A stretch of 64,000 nt of DNA from CAVSUZ01 sp963791885 (GTDB taxonomy: Bacteria; Pseudomonadota; Alphaproteobacteria; Acetobacterales; Acetobacteraceae), in contig CAWBUL010000006.1 in the NCBI GenBank assembly GCA_963791885.1, positions 62,001-126,000 of the forward strand, in the 5' to 3' direction. The notes beneath the pieces were generated by a model, which saw only the letters and a list, made by a program, of their open reading frames with translations, was not told the origin of the DNA and ran no database searches. The position numbers were made by a program, and so were the translations under genes. Of this stretch, positions 46,641 to 55,151 are shown piece after piece; position 1 is the first letter of the stretch; the number at the start of each line of letters is the position of its first letter.

Positions 46641-46858
46641 GCAGCATCACCAAGCCATCCCGGAATGCTGGTTCTTTCATAGCGGCAGCCCCGGATGCGA
46701 AGCCGAAAGCGCCGGCCCGGTCATCGCGGCAGCAGATCACGTTGACGATCCCGCGCGAGATGCTGGCGCGTCTGGACAAGATGGCCGAGGAAACCGGGCA
46801 GACCCGGGCGGGGCTGCTGCTGCTCGGCGCGTCGCGGGTGCTGCGGGACGGGGTCTGA
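46637..46858 (+). CDS. Small RHH protein, partner of ParA 2
   Basis: It has a flexible N-terminal arm of about 30 residues, then QQITLTIPREMLARLDKMAE and GQTRAGLLLLGASRVLRDGV, a strand-helix-helix fold. It overlaps the parA stop (ATGA), as in ParF/ParG-type loci. Confidence 0.75.
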   Translation: MSSITKPSRNAGSFIAAAPDAKPKAPARSSRQQITLTIPREMLARLDKMAEETGQTRAGLLLLGASRVLRDGV

Positions 46859-46931
46859 GGGTGGAGGTGCCTGACCGGGTCGGCCCGGTGGCGTTCGGCA
46901 CGCTGGGGCGGAGAGGGAGGCGGGCCGGCGG

Positions 46932-47159
46932 ATGAGCGAGTTTAAGCTGCCGAGCGTACGCGTGGTGGTCAGGTTGCTGTCGGCAGTATTTGGAGTGGCT
47001 GCGGCAGGGCTGTGGTTCTGGTCCGCTTGTGGGCCGTTCAATCCTGACGCCGTGCTCGTGGACCCCGTGGCCGCCCGCCATATCGCTCACCTGAATCAGT
47101 ATGCTGCCGCGACAACGGGGGTTTCGGTCCTGTTGATGGCCATTGCTGAATTTCTTTGA
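46932..47159 (+). CDS. Small two-span membrane protein (75 aa)
   Basis: MSEFKLPSVRVVVRLLSAVF begins the first span (to GLWFWSACGPF), and AATTGVSVLLMAIAEFL the second. No family is recognised. It lies behind partition locus 2. Confidence 0.5.
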   Translation: MSEFKLPSVRVVVRLLSAVFGVAAAGLWFWSACGPFNPDAVLVDPVAARHIAHLNQYAAATTGVSVLLMAIAEFL

Positions 47160-47339
47160 TCCAACCACGCGGATCGTCAGCGCCGGGCTGGTGCTGGACT
47201 GACTCCATAAGAGCTTGCGCGAATCGGTGCTGTAGCGGTATATTACGCTCGTATTCGGGCCGCGTCGGCTGGATCACTCCCCCGTTGCCTGGGAGGCCTC
47301 CCCGTTCGGGGCATCCCTTCGGCCAGGAACGCCCCTTCA

Positions 47340-48023
47340 ATGAGTAATCAAATCCACAATGAGCAGGTGAAGCTGCTCGTGACCACCAGCAACAACATCG
47401 CTCTGGCCCCGGTCACGAGCGGCGAGCCAATCTGCGATGTAGAATCCCTGCCACGCCGCGACCGACTTCGCCGTGTCGTGCTTCTGTGCTGTAGCTTTAT
47501 TCAGAACCTCGCGTTCTACCGTGCAGCAATGGCCAATCAGACCGCGCCGATACGTTCCGACTTCCACACCGAAGCTACTTTTCTGCGCCGCGCGATCAAC
47601 AACTTTATTGATATTGCCGTGTTGGACTGGTGCAAGCTTTTCGGCAGCCACAAAGGCGAAAAGCATCATTGGCGGCGCGTTGTATCTGACCCCGCAAGCT
47701 TTGAGCTGGCGTTGCTCAGTGAGCTAGGGATCAGCGCTGACGCGTTGGCAAGGCTGGTTGAAAGGATGCTCTCCTATCGCGACAAATTCGTCGCGCACCT
47801 GGATAACCACCTAGTCATGGACGTGCCGGAGCTTGAGGAAGCACACAAGGCTCTTAGCTTTTATCACCGGCACATCGTTGAGCATGAGGCCAACCCCGAT
47901 GATGAGCTTGCCGGATTGCCGAGTGCGAGTGCGGATGCCCTCGCGTGTGGTTTCGCTCAATCCTTTGACGAAGCAATGCGGGCCTATCGCAAGCTCGCCG
48001 GGGTGAGCGTCATAGAGTCCTGA
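47340..48023 (+). CDS. HEPN-like protein, possible RNase of defence or toxin type
   Basis: The 227-aa protein is mainly helical. LRRAINNFIDIAVLDWCKLF near residue 82 is followed by MLSYRDKFVAHLDNHLVMDV near 142. YRDKFVAH gives an R-x5-H motif within an AbiU2/HEPN-type 'RDKxxAHxD' context. In HEPN ribonucleases the Arg and His cut RNA. It stands alone, with AT-richer sequence than its surroundings, between partition locus 2 and an AraC-like gene. No antitoxin partner is obvious. The HEPN assignment is from the motif only. Confidence 0.5.
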   Translation: MSNQIHNEQVKLLVTTSNNIALAPVTSGEPICDVESLPRRDRLRRVVLLCCSFIQNLAFYRAAMANQTAPIRSDFHTEATFLRRAINNFIDIAVLDWCKLFGSHKGEKHHWRRVVSDPASFELALLSELGISADALARLVERMLSYRDKFVAHLDNHLVMDVPELEEAHKALSFYHRHIVEHEANPDDELAGLPSASADALACGFAQSFDEAMRAYRKLAGVSVIES

Positions 48024-48188
48024 TGCCGACGCGGATCGTCATGGCGCGTGCGCCGAAGCGGATCAGGAAGCCGACGAAGGCCGGGCGGGGGCAACGGTCC
48101 GCGCGCCAGGGACCGTTACGGCCAATATGGTTTGCGCAGTCACGCTGGGGCGCCTACGAGCGCGCTACGCGCCGTCGAGGGGTTTGCT

Positions 48189-48611
48189 ATGTCGTCGGCG
48201 CCTGATCCAGGTCAGACCGTCCACCGATTCCTCGTGCTGGTCGCGCATGATGACGACTGTACTCTGACGGTATCCCGCGCCGCCCAGCTGCTTGGCATGA
48301 ATGACCGCACGCTGCGCTTGCACTTTCACAAGCTCGGCTATGCGCCGAAGGCCATTCTGACCCGCACGCGGCTGCAGCGGGCCCGTACCGCCTTGCAGCG
48401 CGGCGGTATGAAGACGGTCACTGAGGCGGGGGTGCGCTTCGGCTTTGCATCACAACTCGGCCGCTTCTCGGCATTGTATCGCCGCGCGTTCGGCGAGCAT
48501 CCTTCCAAAACCCTTCTGGCCGCACTGGCTGATCCTGGCCGGCCAGGCTGGATAGAACCGCCGGCATCCCCGCGTCGGGGCCGTGCTCCGCCAGCAGCTT
48601 GGCGGTGCTGA
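48189..48611 (+). CDS. AraC-type HTH protein (short)
   Basis: From the ATG at 48189 it reads MSSAPDPGQTVHRFLVLVAH, then LTVSRAAQLLGMNDRTLRLH and FHKLGYAPKAILTRTRLQRA, KTVTEAGVRFGFASQLGRFS and ALYRRAFGEHPSKTL. This is the two-helix-turn-helix AraC DNA-binding domain without a sensor domain. The end overlaps a zinc-ribbon gene remnant on the other strand. Confidence 0.8.
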   Translation: MSSAPDPGQTVHRFLVLVAHDDDCTLTVSRAAQLLGMNDRTLRLHFHKLGYAPKAILTRTRLQRARTALQRGGMKTVTEAGVRFGFASQLGRFSALYRRAFGEHPSKTLLAALADPGRPGWIEPPASPRRGRAPPAAWRC

Positions 48612-48717
48612 GACGGCCGCGGCGGGCGCAGCGCTGACATAGGATCTCGATCATGGGCAGGTGCGCGGCGACGTGGCCGAGTGGGACGAAGGTCCGCATG
48701 GGCGCTGCAGGTGTCAT
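48500..48717 (-). pseudogene. Zinc-ribbon-type small protein remnant
   Basis: The minus strand reads MRTFVPLGHVAAHLPMIEIL, then CQRCARRGRLSTAKLLAEHG and PDAGMPAVLSSLAG. The CxxCxRRGRxxxAxLLxxHGPxxxMP pattern is a small family often seen in Acetobacteraceae. The expected final Cys segment is lost and the frame runs into the AraC-like gene. Confidence 0.45.
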
Positions 48718-48744
48718 TCACGACCGGGCGTGACGGATAATATC

Positions 48745-50310
48745 TAGTCGTCCGTGAACTATTCGGAACCCATTGAGCGGCAACGTCTTTCCGCCCCGCG
48801 CAAATAACCGCATTTGCCAGAAATCGGCGCGGCGAACCGCGATTGCTTGCAAATTGCGCCGACGCGAGCGGGTGTGATTCGCTCTGCCCAATCCGGCACG
48901 GAGCAACACCGATGCGTCCCAGGGAACGGCGTGACAGCGGTCAGCGCGATCTGCTGCGCTCACGGCTCGATCAGATCGTCGACCTGCACCATCCGCTCTC
49001 GAAGCTCGCCGCCACCATCGACTGGCGGTTCCTCGAAGACCGGCTCGGCGCGAGCTACACCGACACGCCCGGACGACCGCCGCTGCCGACACGTCTGATG
49101 GCCGGTCTCGCCATCATCAAGCACATGCACAGCCTCTCCGATGAGGCGCTGTGCGAACGCTGGCTGGAGAACCCGTATTATCAGCGGCTGTGCGGTGAGG
49201 CGTTTTTCTGCCATCGCCTGCCATTCGATCGCTCCTCGCTGACCCGTTGGCGCCAGCGCATGGGGGAAGAGAAGCTGAAGGCGCTGTTGCAGGAGAGCCT
49301 GCATGCCGCTACCCGGATGGGCGCCGCCAAGCCCGCAGACTTCACCCGCGTTATCGTGGACACGACGGTGCAGCCCAAAGCGATCGCCTTCCCGACCGAT
49401 GCGAAGCTGCTGCACCGCGCGCGCGAGCTGCTGGTACGGCTGGCACACAGACACGGCGTCAGATTGCGCCAGTCCTACACAAGGCTCGGCAAGATCGCGC
49501 TGATCCGCCATCAGCGCTATGCGCATGCCAAGCAGTTCAAGCGCGCCAACCGAATGCTGCGGACGCTGCGCACCCAACTGGGCCGGGTGATCCGCGATAT
49601 CGTGCGCAAGATCGCCGGCAATGCCGAACTGCGCGCGATCTTCGCCCGGCTGCTCTCCCTCGCCAGCCAGGTGCGATCACAGAAGCAGCGTCAGCGCGGT
49701 CCGAAGATCTACAGCCTGCACGCACCGGAAGTGGCGTGTATCGGCAAGGGCAAGGCGCATCGGCCATACGAATTTGGCGTCAAGGTCTCGGTGGCGACCA
49801 CGCTGAACCGGTCCAAAGGCGGGCAGTTCGTCGCGCATGTCGCGGCACTGCCGGGCAACCCCTATGACGGGCACACGCTGGCGAGCGTCATTCCGGCAAT
49901 CACGCAGCAGATCGGCGTCTCACTGACACAGGTGATCGCTGATGCGGGCTATCGCGGTCACAATGCACCGAGCGCGCCTGGGCTGCGGGTGTTCACCGCG
50001 GGACAGAAGCGTGGCGTCACGCAGACCATCAAGCGGGCGCTGCGACGGAGAGCTGCGGTCGAGCCGGTGATCGGTCATCTCAAGGCCGAGCATCGCATGG
50101 GCCGCAACTATCTCGCCAAACCAGCCGGCGATGCGGTTAATGCGGTGCTGGCCGCAGTTGGGTACAACTTCCGGTTGCTGCTGGCCTGGCTGGCGGTGCT
50201 TTTGCGTTGGTTCTTGCTCGCTCTCTCGGGCGAACCGGCTCTGCGAGCAGTTCGATCCTGACCGTGTACGTCGGTCACGCAACCCGATCAGGGTTCTTCA
50301 CGGACGACTA
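48745..50310 (+). mobile_element. IS5-family element
   Basis: The ends TAGTCGTCCGTGAA and, read inward from the right, TAGTCGTCCGTGAA are perfect inverted repeats. CTA at both ends could be a short target duplication. A remnant of the same element lies at 25404-25585. Confidence 0.88.
48912..50261 (+). CDS. IS5-family transposase
   Basis: I chose the ATG at 48912 (MRPRERRDSGQRDLLRSRLD). The DUF772 part has PPLPTRLMAGLAIIKHMHSL and HRLPFDRSSLTRWRQRMGEE. The DDE core has DFTRVIVDTTVQPKAIAF (Asp), TQVIADAGYRGHNAP (Asp) and AAVEPVIGHLKAEHRMGRN (Glu). Complete at about 449 aa. Confidence 0.93.
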   Translation: MRPRERRDSGQRDLLRSRLDQIVDLHHPLSKLAATIDWRFLEDRLGASYTDTPGRPPLPTRLMAGLAIIKHMHSLSDEALCERWLENPYYQRLCGEAFFCHRLPFDRSSLTRWRQRMGEEKLKALLQESLHAATRMGAAKPADFTRVIVDTTVQPKAIAFPTDAKLLHRARELLVRLAHRHGVRLRQSYTRLGKIALIRHQRYAHAKQFKRANRMLRTLRTQLGRVIRDIVRKIAGNAELRAIFARLLSLASQVRSQKQRQRGPKIYSLHAPEVACIGKGKAHRPYEFGVKVSVATTLNRSKGGQFVAHVAALPGNPYDGHTLASVIPAITQQIGVSLTQVIADAGYRGHNAPSAPGLRVFTAGQKRGVTQTIKRALRRRAAVEPVIGHLKAEHRMGRNYLAKPAGDAVNAVLAAVGYNFRLLLAWLAVLLRWFLLALSGEPALRAVRS

Positions 50311-50346
50311 TCTACGGCGACTTCAAGCTCATGCTATCCGTAACGC

Positions 50347-50766
50347 ATGCAATGCCAGCATTGTCGCCGCGAACTCACCGACAGGGAGCCGACCTACCGG
50401 ATACAACTGTGGGACCGCCACCCGTGGGTGTCATCTTACCCGACGATCCTGCATCTCTGCCCCGGTTGCGGGACCTCCATGAGGTGGGAGAAGTGGCACC
50501 CGCCTACACCGTGCGATAACTGCGACCGTCCCGTGTATCACGGTGCGCGCCGCCGCGTGCCTGGGCACGTCTCGTGCAGCCCGGAGTGCCGCAAGGGGGT
50601 CTACGCCGCACAAGCCAGAGCACGACGTAAGAAGTCTGAGCGTCGGTGTCGATCATGCGGAAAGTCATTCCCGCCGAAGCGTACCGATGCGGTGTTCTGC
50701 TCCTCAGCCTGTCGGCAGAGCGCCTATCGGCTTCGCAATGAACTGACGGAACGCGCCGCGACATGA
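50347..50766 (+). CDS. Multi-zinc-finger small protein
   Basis: Three or four Cys clusters follow each other: MQCQHCRREL, HLCPGCGTSM, TPCDNCDRPVYHG, SCSPECRKGVYAAQARARRK and RCRSCGKSFPPKR with FCSSACRQSAYR. They should fold as treble-clef or ribbon zinc fingers, probably nucleic-acid binding. The gene sits directly behind the IS5-family element. Confidence 0.6.
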   Translation: MQCQHCRRELTDREPTYRIQLWDRHPWVSSYPTILHLCPGCGTSMRWEKWHPPTPCDNCDRPVYHGARRRVPGHVSCSPECRKGVYAAQARARRKKSERRCRSCGKSFPPKRTDAVFCSSACRQSAYRLRNELTERAAT

Positions 50767-50836
50767 CCAAGTGGGGACAGGGTTTTTCCCGCCCATTTTG
50801 GAACCGCGCATTAGGACCCTTCCCGCAACCCGCGTG

Positions 50837-51143
50837 TTAGTGGTCGTTGGCGGACCGGGGCAGCAGGACGAAGGGCACGCGCGCCAGCGCCAGCATGCGG
50901 TTGACCCGCTCGGCGTGCTCGGGGAATTGCTTGAGCAGGAGCCCAAGCTCACCGCCGATGATGAGGGCGAGCAGTCTGCGCCCATCCCTCGCCGTCCGTG
51001 TCGTCGGTATCGATCACGCCGTCATAGATGACCGAGGCGCCGGCATTGGCCAGGAACCGATCCCGGATGAGGGCAGAGAGGGGATTCCCCTCCGGCCGAT
51101 CCTGGCGCTGCCGCTTCGCCCTGGCGCTCATCGGTCGAGCCAT
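50837..51143 (-). pseudogene. Small plasmid protein, frameshifted
   Basis: From MARPMSARAKRQRQDRPEGN and PLSALIRDRFLANAGASVIY the frame goes to DDTDGEGWAQT. Then, after an indel near 50975, it continues LALIIGGELGLLLKQFPEHA, RVNRMLALARVPFVLLPRSA and NDH. The two parts together make about 100 aa. It follows the operon of small exported proteins in the same direction. No function known. Confidence 0.5.
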
Positions 51144-51243
51144 GTGCGGGCCGCGATGAAGCGGCTGAGGGTGCCGTCCGTTCTCGGCCTGGCGCACGAT
51201 GCGGGGCCGCCGCCGCGACGGTGGAACGTGATGGTTTCCGTCG

Positions 51244-51429
51244 TCATGGCTTTGCTCCCTGCAACAGATTAGCCAGTCTCACGATCAGCTCTTGCTCATG
51301 CTGGGTCCAGCAACGGACATGGGCGAGCAAGCGCATCGCATCGACGGCCTCCTGATATCCGTCGCGCCAATGCTGTCTGAGCATGGACTGGACTGTGCTG
51401 TTGTCGTTCGTGGGAGTGATTTCATTCAT
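51244..51429 (-). CDS. Small hypothetical protein (61 aa)
   Basis: MNEITPTNDNSTVQSMLRQH, then WRDGYQEAVDAMRLLAHVRC and EQELIVRLANLLQGAKP. It is probably one helical hairpin. It starts three bases after the stop of the preceding gene, as the last member of the coupled operon. Confidence 0.55.
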   Translation of the reverse strand: MNEITPTNDNSTVQSMLRQHWRDGYQEAVDAMRLLAHVRCWTQHEQELIVRLANLLQGAKP

Positions 51430-51432
51430 CGG

Positions 51433-51999
51433 TTAGTACTCAGTGCAGACGGTGTGCGTTGTGAAGCCGACCACATAACTGTCGCATGATGACTGCGCGG
51501 CGGTCTGGGAGGCCACGGAAGGACAGGCGGTGGTGGTGTTGCTGCTGGTGTTGGGGAGCGGAATCGGTCTGATGCCGTGCGTGGCAATCGTCTGCGGTGT
51601 GCATAGACCCCAATCCATCAACCATCGGCCGCCACGAAACCAGGCGTTATAGTCGTCATCGAGTAGAACCGTCGCCATCATGCCCTGTGCGCCCAGCCAG
51701 TGAAGGACCGGGCTGGTGAAAATCTCCTCGCAGGTCTTCGGGAGTGGCGGCCGCGTCTGTGCGTGGGCCGGTGCGCACCCGGCCAGCCAGGCGAGCATGA
51801 TAACAAACAGGACAAGCCCGACCAGCCGCGCGAGAATGGACGGGCCAGGATCGAGGCGCGGTCGATCGGTGATCTCGATCTGGATGTGAATGCGCTGCGG
51901 ACCCCCGCCGCCTGATCGTGGCGACGGAGGGATAACAACGGGAGGCACTTCGAGCTTGACCGTGGGATCGAGCAGATAGTCGAACGAACCGCGCTTCAT
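51433..51999 (-). CDS. Membrane-anchored or lipoprotein-like envelope protein
   Basis: I chose the ATG at 51999, which overlaps the previous stop (ATGA). A proline-rich cytoplasmic part of ~50 residues precedes a membrane span ending in a lipobox-like LAWLAGCAPAHAQ. The rest contains cysteines (LPKTCEEIF, CDSYVVGF, HTVCTEY) and the phrase LMDWGLCTPQTIATHGIRPI. A similar phrase is in the next protein of the operon (SVCTPQEIAANGIVARNV), so the two are distant relatives. Function unknown. Confidence 0.6.
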   Translation of the reverse strand: MKRGSFDYLLDPTVKLEVPPVVIPPSPRSGGGGPQRIHIQIEITDRPRLDPGPSILARLVGLVLFVIMLAWLAGCAPAHAQTRPPLPKTCEEIFTSPVLHWLGAQGMMATVLLDDDYNAWFRGGRWLMDWGLCTPQTIATHGIRPIPLPNTSSNTTTACPSVASQTAAQSSCDSYVVGFTTHTVCTEY

Positions 52000-52598
52000 G
52001 GCTGGAACGGCTGCGAGTGCGTGTATTGCTGCCGCTCGGCATCGATACCGTTTAACTCGGAGACGCACTTCTCAAGCAGACTGTAGACCAGTTGGGTGTA
52101 ATGCTTTTCGCCAGCATCAGAAACGAGATTGATGCAATATGTGCGGGTGTGATCAGACGCGGCCTGCCATTCTATCTGGAGGGCGTCGTAGCCTTGCTGT
52201 TCGCTGTTGTGGCAGAAATTGAAAGCTGTCTGGTCTTTGTAGAATAGACAGTTCCTATCGACGTCGTAGAGCGGCAGAGGAGCCGGGGCGACTGGCGGTG
52301 GCGACAACGGTGGCGGAAACTGGACGTTGCGAGCGACGATGCCGTTGGCGGCAATCTCTTGGGGAGTGCAGACCGACCAGTTGAATTCACTTCTGCTGCC
52401 TGCCTTCCAGCCATAGTAATCCTGATCGATTAGGTCCTGTGCTGACAGGCCGGCGTACTCCGGCGGCAGCGGATGAGCGATCATCAGCTGCGGGACCTTC
52501 TTGGTAGCTGCGATGACATCGCTGCATGAGCTTTGCTGAGCATGGGCGCTGTGAATGATGGCGAGCATCCCGACGCCGGTGAGTATAGCTTTCTTCAT
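51996..52598 (-). CDS. Exported cysteine-containing protein
   Basis: A signal peptide (MKKAILTGVGMLAIIHSAHA) precedes SCSDVIAATKKVPQLMIAHP, the CTPQEIAANG motif, a proline-rich linker, and a C-terminal part with six further Cys-containing segments (NCLFYKDQ, FNFCHNSEQQ, TYCINLVSD, LEKCVSELNG). Disulfide bonding in the periplasm is likely. Overlaps its neighbours by four bases on both sides. Confidence 0.65.
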   Translation of the reverse strand: MKKAILTGVGMLAIIHSAHAQQSSCSDVIAATKKVPQLMIAHPLPPEYAGLSAQDLIDQDYYGWKAGSRSEFNWSVCTPQEIAANGIVARNVQFPPPLSPPPVAPAPLPLYDVDRNCLFYKDQTAFNFCHNSEQQGYDALQIEWQAASDHTRTYCINLVSDAGEKHYTQLVYSLLEKCVSELNGIDAERQQYTHSQPFQP

Positions 52599-53062
52599 GA
52601 TCCAGCCTCAGCGGCCGGAGCGATGCGGCAGCGGGTCAGGATGAGCGTATCAAACGACACGGTTTCGATGACGCCCGTGACGCGTGACATCTGCCCGGCT
52701 CGCCAGCCTGCGATCAGGCTGGTGATGCCCGGGTCAACAACGTCCTGGCAATCCGCGCTCTCGAATGAAACATCATACCCAGAGCCGATGATCTGTTCGC
52801 TTGATGTTTTGAACGCCATCACCGCGTCGAAGGTGTGGCCTTTGTAGTATCGGTCGAAGCTCATCTCGTTCTTGTATGCGTCATTAAGCATCTGCGGCAC
52901 GCATTTGATGCCGTAAACACCGGGGGCGAGTGGCGGCTGCTGAGGCTGTGATGCTTCGCTGAGTACCGGCAGGATCGATCCTGATCCGACGCTCTGGTCG
53001 ATGACGTTGACCACGACGGCGAGGACAACAATTCCGCCGATGATCTGCAGGATGGTTGTCAT
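52595..53062 (-). CDS. Membrane-anchored protein with OB-like domain
   Basis: MTTILQIIGGIVVLAVVVNV is an N-terminal anchor. The soluble part has CVPQMLNDAYKNEMSFDRYY, KGHTFDAVMAF, then SCA-type ESADCQDVVDPGITSLIAGW and GVIETVSFDTLILTRCRI. The 'G-x-V-x2-V-x-Y/F...L-x-L-x-x-C' end resembles OB-fold tRNA_anti-like exported proteins. Coupled to its neighbours by ATGA overlaps. Confidence 0.55.
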   Translation of the reverse strand: MTTILQIIGGIVVLAVVVNVIDQSVGSGSILPVLSEASQPQQPPLAPGVYGIKCVPQMLNDAYKNEMSFDRYYKGHTFDAVMAFKTSSEQIIGSGYDVSFESADCQDVVDPGITSLIAGWRAGQMSRVTGVIETVSFDTLILTRCRIAPAAEAGS

Positions 53063-53136
53063 GTGCGGCGGCTGGCGAGCTCACCGCCGCCGATAGCGGT
53101 GCCGATACAGAGTGCAGCAGCAAAAATTGCTTCCAT
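53059..53136 (-). CDS. Very small hydrophobic protein (25 aa)
   Basis: An ATG at 53136 with AAAGGAACAACC upstream encodes MEAIFAAALCIGTAIGGGEL followed by ASRRT. Its stop overlaps the next start (ATGA). It may be a membrane peptide or a leader that couples translation of the operon. Confidence 0.45.
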   Translation of the reverse strand: MEAIFAAALCIGTAIGGGELASRRT

Positions 53137-53261
53137 GATGGTTGTTCCTTTGTGGTGGTGGTGGTTCACGGCTGGAACGGCTGCGAGTGGGTGTGGTGCG
53201 ATCGGCCGGCGCGCAGCAAGCGAGATCGCGGCAGGGGCGGACATCGACGCGAAGGCCACCG

Positions 53262-53456
53262 CTAGCCGGGCTTCCGCCCAAGCGCCTCCGCAAGCTGCGC
53301 CATCGTTGCGATCGTGCGGTCAACGTGATCGGGAATTGCCAGCTTACCGCTTAGCCAGCGGCGGGCGGTGACCGGAGAAACGTCAGCACCGGCAGCCAGT
53401 TCTGCAGTTGACCACCCAAGCCGATCAAGGCACTCGCGCAAGCAGGCGGCGGTCAT
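53262..53456 (-). CDS. Small XRE-type HTH protein (64 aa)
   Basis: MTAACLRECLDRLGWSTAEL, then AAGADVSPVTARRWLSGKLA and VDRTIATMAQLAEALG. The SxxELAxxxxVSPxTARRWLSG helix pair is a single HTH. It precedes the operon of exported proteins by about 125 bp and may regulate it. Confidence 0.7.
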   Translation of the reverse strand: MTAACLRECLDRLGWSTAELAAGADVSPVTARRWLSGKLAIPDHVDRTIATMAQLAEALGRKPG

Positions 53457-53575
53457 CGATGTGTGGTGATCATTGCGAGAGCCCTTTCGCTCTTGGTCAG
53501 CCCGAGCCCGATGCTCAGGTGGCAAGATTAATTTGGCCCCGACAGTCGAAGGTGGTTAGTCACAACCCTTCAGCA

Positions 53576-53908
53576 TCAGTATCGACGGCGTGCATAACCG
53601 CCACGGTGCACGTTCTGGATATGCCCAACCACGTTGCTGCGGCTGTGAGTCTCCGGTGTGACTGCGCTGGTCGTCTGCGAGAGGGTGACGGGCTTGCCTT
53701 CGAAGGATGCGATGGCGCGCGGATTGAAGACCTCGCCGGGGTCACGATCCACGGCGATCATGCCGCCTGCATCGTCCGCGAACTGTAAGAGATCGGCCGG
53801 GCTGTAGAGTTGCGTGCCGGTGCGCCCGATGGGCACGTTGCGGCAAACGAGAAAGCCTTCGTGTGTGTGCCCCTGATTTTCGCCCAGCTGTTCTGTCGTG
53901 TGCATCAT
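53576..53908 (-). pseudogene. DUF2213-type phage protein, N-terminal part
   Basis: From the ATG at 53908 it reads MMHTTEQLGENQGHTHEGFL, then CRNVPIGRTGTQLYSPADLL, DRDPGEVFNPRAIASFEGKP and SNVVGHIQNVHRG. This is the start of a phage head-maturation type family (DUF2213). The protein stops after ~110 residues in a degraded tail. The start codon lies inside the 4-bp target duplication atga of the adjacent IS. Confidence 0.65.
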
Positions 53909-53965
53909 TGAGCCTGGCCCCAACCTTGGACCACGTTGACTGAGAATCCCCGGGCTTGTTTTGCC

Positions 53966-54804
53966 TCAGGTCAGGCATGCCTGAGCTGAGGCAAAACAAG
54001 CCCGCGCGAGCGGGGTTTGGTTGCCGATCGCGCTGTGTGGACGGACCTCATTGTAATCCCTCCGCCAAGCTTCGCATTTAGCCGCCGCGTCGTCGAGGCT
54101 GAGGAACCAAAAGACGTTGAGACATTCGGTCCGGAACTTGCCATTGAACAACTCCGCAAAGGCATTGTCGGTCGGCTTGCCCGGGCGGGAGAAGTCCAAC
54201 GCCACCCCATGCATCCACGCCCAGAGGTCCAGCTCCTTGGAGATAAACTCCGGCCCGTTATCCACCCGGATGCATTTCGGGCGGCCATGGATCGTCGCGA
54301 TCCGCTCCAACGTGGCCACCACATCGGCGCCGCGATAGCTCAGCCGCACATCGATCGCCGGCGAGATCCGGGTAAAGTTGTCGACGATGGTCAGAACGCG
54401 GATCTTGCGGCCGTCGAACAGCTGGTCGGACAGGAAGTCCATCGACCAACACTCGTTCGCAGCCGTGGCGATCACGCGGTCCTGGCGCTGTTTCGCCGAG
54501 ACCTTCCGTTTCGGTGTCTTCCTGCGCAACTGCAAACCCTCCTCCCGGTAGAGCCGTCGCGTCCGCTTGTGGTTGACGCCCCAGCCTTCCCGTCGAAGCA
54601 GGATGTGGATGCGCCGATAGCCATATCGCACGCGGCTCTCGGCCAACTCGTGGATGCGTTTGCGGAGACTGGCCTGCTCGGGACGGCGATGCCTGTAGTG
54701 GTATGTCGAACGGTCGAAACGAAGAGCACCACAGGCACGCCGGATGCTGATCCGGTAACTGGTGCGCAGATATTCGACCAGGTCCCGGGCCCGAGCAGGC
54801 TTCA
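53966..54804 (-). CDS. IS407-group transposase OrfB, complete
   Basis: It begins MKPARARDLVEYLRTSYRIS and holds WSMDFLSDQLFDGRKIRVLT (Asp), RVDNGPEFISKELDLW (Asp) and FNGKFRTECLNVFWF (Glu). It ends CFASAQACLT. It is in the -1 frame relative to OrfA, so the working enzyme is likely the OrfAB fusion. Confidence 0.92.
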
Positions 54805-55068
54805 TAACTTTCTTTTGACAACGTCCTGCAGCATGACTTTGTCCAGCGAAAGGTCGGCCACCAGCCGTTTCAGGCGCGCGTTCTCTTCTTCCAGGAGCTT
54901 CAGCCGCTTCATCTCCGACGGCATCAGCCCGCCATACTTCTTGCGCCATCGGTAATAGGTCTGAATTGAGATGCCGGCCTTCCGGCACACCTCCTCGACC
55001 GCCACACCCTGCTCGGCCTGCTGCAGGATGAAGGCGATCTGCTGCTCGCTGAACCGCGATTGCTTCAT
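54802..55068 (-). CDS. IS407-group transposase OrfA, copy 2
   Basis: The protein is identical to OrfA at 4813-5079, starting MKQSRFSEQQIAFILQQAEQ and ending QDVVKRKL, with the same AAAAG run for possible frameshifting. Confidence 0.92.
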   Translation of the reverse strand: MKQSRFSEQQIAFILQQAEQGVAVEEVCRKAGISIQTYYRWRKKYGGLMPSEMKRLKLLEEENARLKRLVADLSLDKVMLQDVVKRKL

Positions 55069-55151
55069 CGGCCAACCCCCTCGGTTGCCTCCTGGCCAAA
55101 CCTAGCGGGTTTTTCTCAGTCAAAACGGTCCAGTTTGCCGGGAGCAGGTCA

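Larger units (their letters stand above)
53909..55151 (-). mobile_element. IS407-group (IS3 family) element, copy 2 (uninterrupted)
   Basis: At 1243 bp it starts (minus strand) TGACCTGCTCCCGG at 55151 and ends GGCCAGGCTCA at 53909. It is nearly identical to copy 1 without the IS256 insert and without the tandem right-end duplication. Flanks in element orientation are gccg (left) and atga (right), the reverse pairing of copy 1. Confidence 0.95.
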
